Of a DNA stretch of 64,000 bases, positions 63,079 through 64,000 are shown piece by piece. Positions within the stretch are counted from its first letter, which is position 1. Each line of letters opens with the position of its first letter. Location of the stretch: the NCBI GenBank assembly GCA_010279815.1, contig QEOQ01000303.1, positions 223,140 to 287,139 of the forward strand. The letters are read 5' to 3'. The notes under the pieces are model-generated. The model saw nothing but the letters and a program-made list of their open reading frames with translations, had not been told where the DNA came from and ran no database searches. The position numbers were made by a program, and so were the translations under genes. This DNA comes from Brachionus plicatilis (taxonomy: Eukaryota > Rotifera > Eurotatoria > Ploima > Brachionidae).

Positions 63079-64000
63079 TTATATTGAAATAGTCTTTAAT
63101 AACTGATCATTTGAAAATGGACTCTGCATATCGAATGTAAAATCATAATAAATTGTTGTAAAATCCACCGACACTATTCCTAGTTTGATTCTTTTTAAAA
63201 AATTTTGTTTAATTACTTGTTTTAAATAGTGTTGGGCGGTGGTCCTGGAAAAACCGGTCCAAGAAGGACGGTCTAAAAGAACATCTAAAAGTCCGGTCTT
63301 TTGGACTGTCCGTTTGCAAATGACCGGTTCTATTCAAACTCACTGTCTAAAAGACCGGTTTAAGTATGATATGTATTGTATTATAATTTTAAAAATTAAG
63401 TAAAATCATTTGTTTATGATTTTATTTAACACGAAATTCTTTTTTTATAATTTTTAACTAGATAATTATTCATTTTCATAAATAAACATTATTTTTTTAC
63501 TTTTTCTGATGAAATTTTATTTATTCTATTCTTGATAACCTGCTGAATAAAAAAGACTTTCTGATGGTAAACTGGTATTTCACAAAGAGTTTAAAACTGT
63601 TCTACTTAAATAAACACAAAAAAAATAAATAATTTTATGTACAAATCAATTTAATATTTTATATAATTTTTTTGATCCAAATAAAAATAAGACCGCATGT
63701 AAGACCGGTCCAAGACGGACGGTCAGAACCGTTTAAAAAGACGGTCCAGACCGTCTGACTAAGCCAAAACAGACTGGTCTTACAGGCGAACGGCCGGACG
63801 CCAATACTAGTTTTAAACCGCATAGAAAAATGAATACTTGATTATTCCTAGTTTATCTGGATTGTTTTCATTATGCTTTTTTACTATGTTTTTGATTAAA
63901 TCAATACAAAATTTTGGATCGTTCTCATCTATCGGCAATATTATCTCGGCTTCTTTTGTATTTGTTTCAGATTCAAAACTTATGTATTTATTTTGTTCGC
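63079..64000 (-). CDS. 3' end of an unrecognised gene (two exons, partial)
   Basis: On the minus strand an open frame enters from the right edge (64000-63838) and splices in phase 2 (donor GTATTC) to a last exon, 63190-63079, ending in TAA. The visible 90 residues are acidic/lysine-rich (ETNTKEAEIILPIDENDPKF, then LIKNIVKKHNENN) and end SVDFTTIYYDFTFDMQSP...LLKTISI. I do not recognise the family. The intron is 647 bp; subtracting the MITE and one target copy (591 bp) leaves 56 bp, the usual intron size here, which supports the splice model. If the intron were retained, the frame would stop at 63815-63813. Confidence 0.6.
63227..63809. mobile_element. hAT-like MITE with 8-bp target-site duplication
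   Basis: The 583-bp element starts TAGTGTTGGGCGG and ends CCAATACTA. It is flanked on both sides by the identical 8-bp GTTTTAAA (63219-63226 and 63810-63817), the hallmark size of hAT insertions. Subterminal regions carry repeated GACCGGTC palindromes and ACCGGTCCAAGA(A/C)GGACGGTC blocks in both halves, typical of transposase-binding repeats. It is much more GC-rich at the ends than the host sequence. There is no coding capacity. It lies in the last intron of the minus-strand gene. Confidence 0.85.

Noticed and set aside
63813..63837. Stop codon TAA at 63815-63813 as the true end of the right-edge gene
   Set aside because: A donor at 63837 and an acceptor before 63190 join in phase to a coding exon, and removal of the MITE leaves a normal 56-bp intron.

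Overview
The window is nuclear DNA of an animal. It is very AT-rich and carries multi-exon genes with mostly tiny introns of about 44-70 bp and GT...AG borders. The gene set is metazoan: a GON-domain ADAMTS, a secreted/anchored matrix metalloproteinase, an ankyrin-TRPV channel, pentameric ligand-gated channels, MITD1, TMEM104 and UBA3. Extreme AT content, minute introns and many small non-autonomous transposons suggest a small-genome protostome. A monogonont rotifer is my best guess, but the sequence does not prove it. I worked out gene models by hand from splice signals, reading phase and remembered family sequence. All complete models close in frame across every exon.

Layout. 350-1158 (-): 5' end of a CNOT6/CCR4-type deadenylase. 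1159-7927: mostly non-coding AT-rich DNA with a long-inverted-repeat element (5389-6314) and an orphan terminal exon (7115-7216, -). 7928-9289 (+): intronless UBA3. 9481-11094 (+): MITD1. 12326-14422 (+): TMEM104. 14650-16042: a LINE remnant broken by a small TIR element, then a perfect 108-bp inverted copy of part of TMEM104. 17241-21664 (+): a large extracellular protein built from two GPR158-type Cache/EGF units. 21962-22044 (-): tRNA-Leu(UAA). 22133-23719 (+): MGME1. 23904-24477: TIR element. 27454-28026 (+): small Cys-rich membrane protein of unknown function. 28660-28846 (+): orphan exon. 29491-30157: nested transposon cluster. 31149-41363 (-): 30-exon ADAMTS9/20-GON-1 type gene. 46386-47912 and 48972-50359 (+): tandem pair of Cys-loop-less pentameric channels. 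51756-52806 (-) PHYHD1, 53607-54318 (-) PEBP, 54558-57922 (-) TRPV channel. 59672-62906 (+): MMP. 63079-64000 (-): 3' end of an unrecognised gene whose last intron holds a hAT-like MITE with an 8-bp target duplication.

The genes do not form one pathway. Two matrix-remodelling proteases (ADAMTS and MMP) share the window. The genes 51756-57922 lie head-to-tail on the minus strand, and the channel pair at 46-50 kb is a tandem duplication with identical intron position and identical second-exon length. The most unusual items are the Cys-loop-less channels without an apparent signal peptide, the duplicated Cache/EGF protein with a furin-like site between its units, the perfect 108-bp inverted TMEM104 copy, and several structurally complete MITEs.
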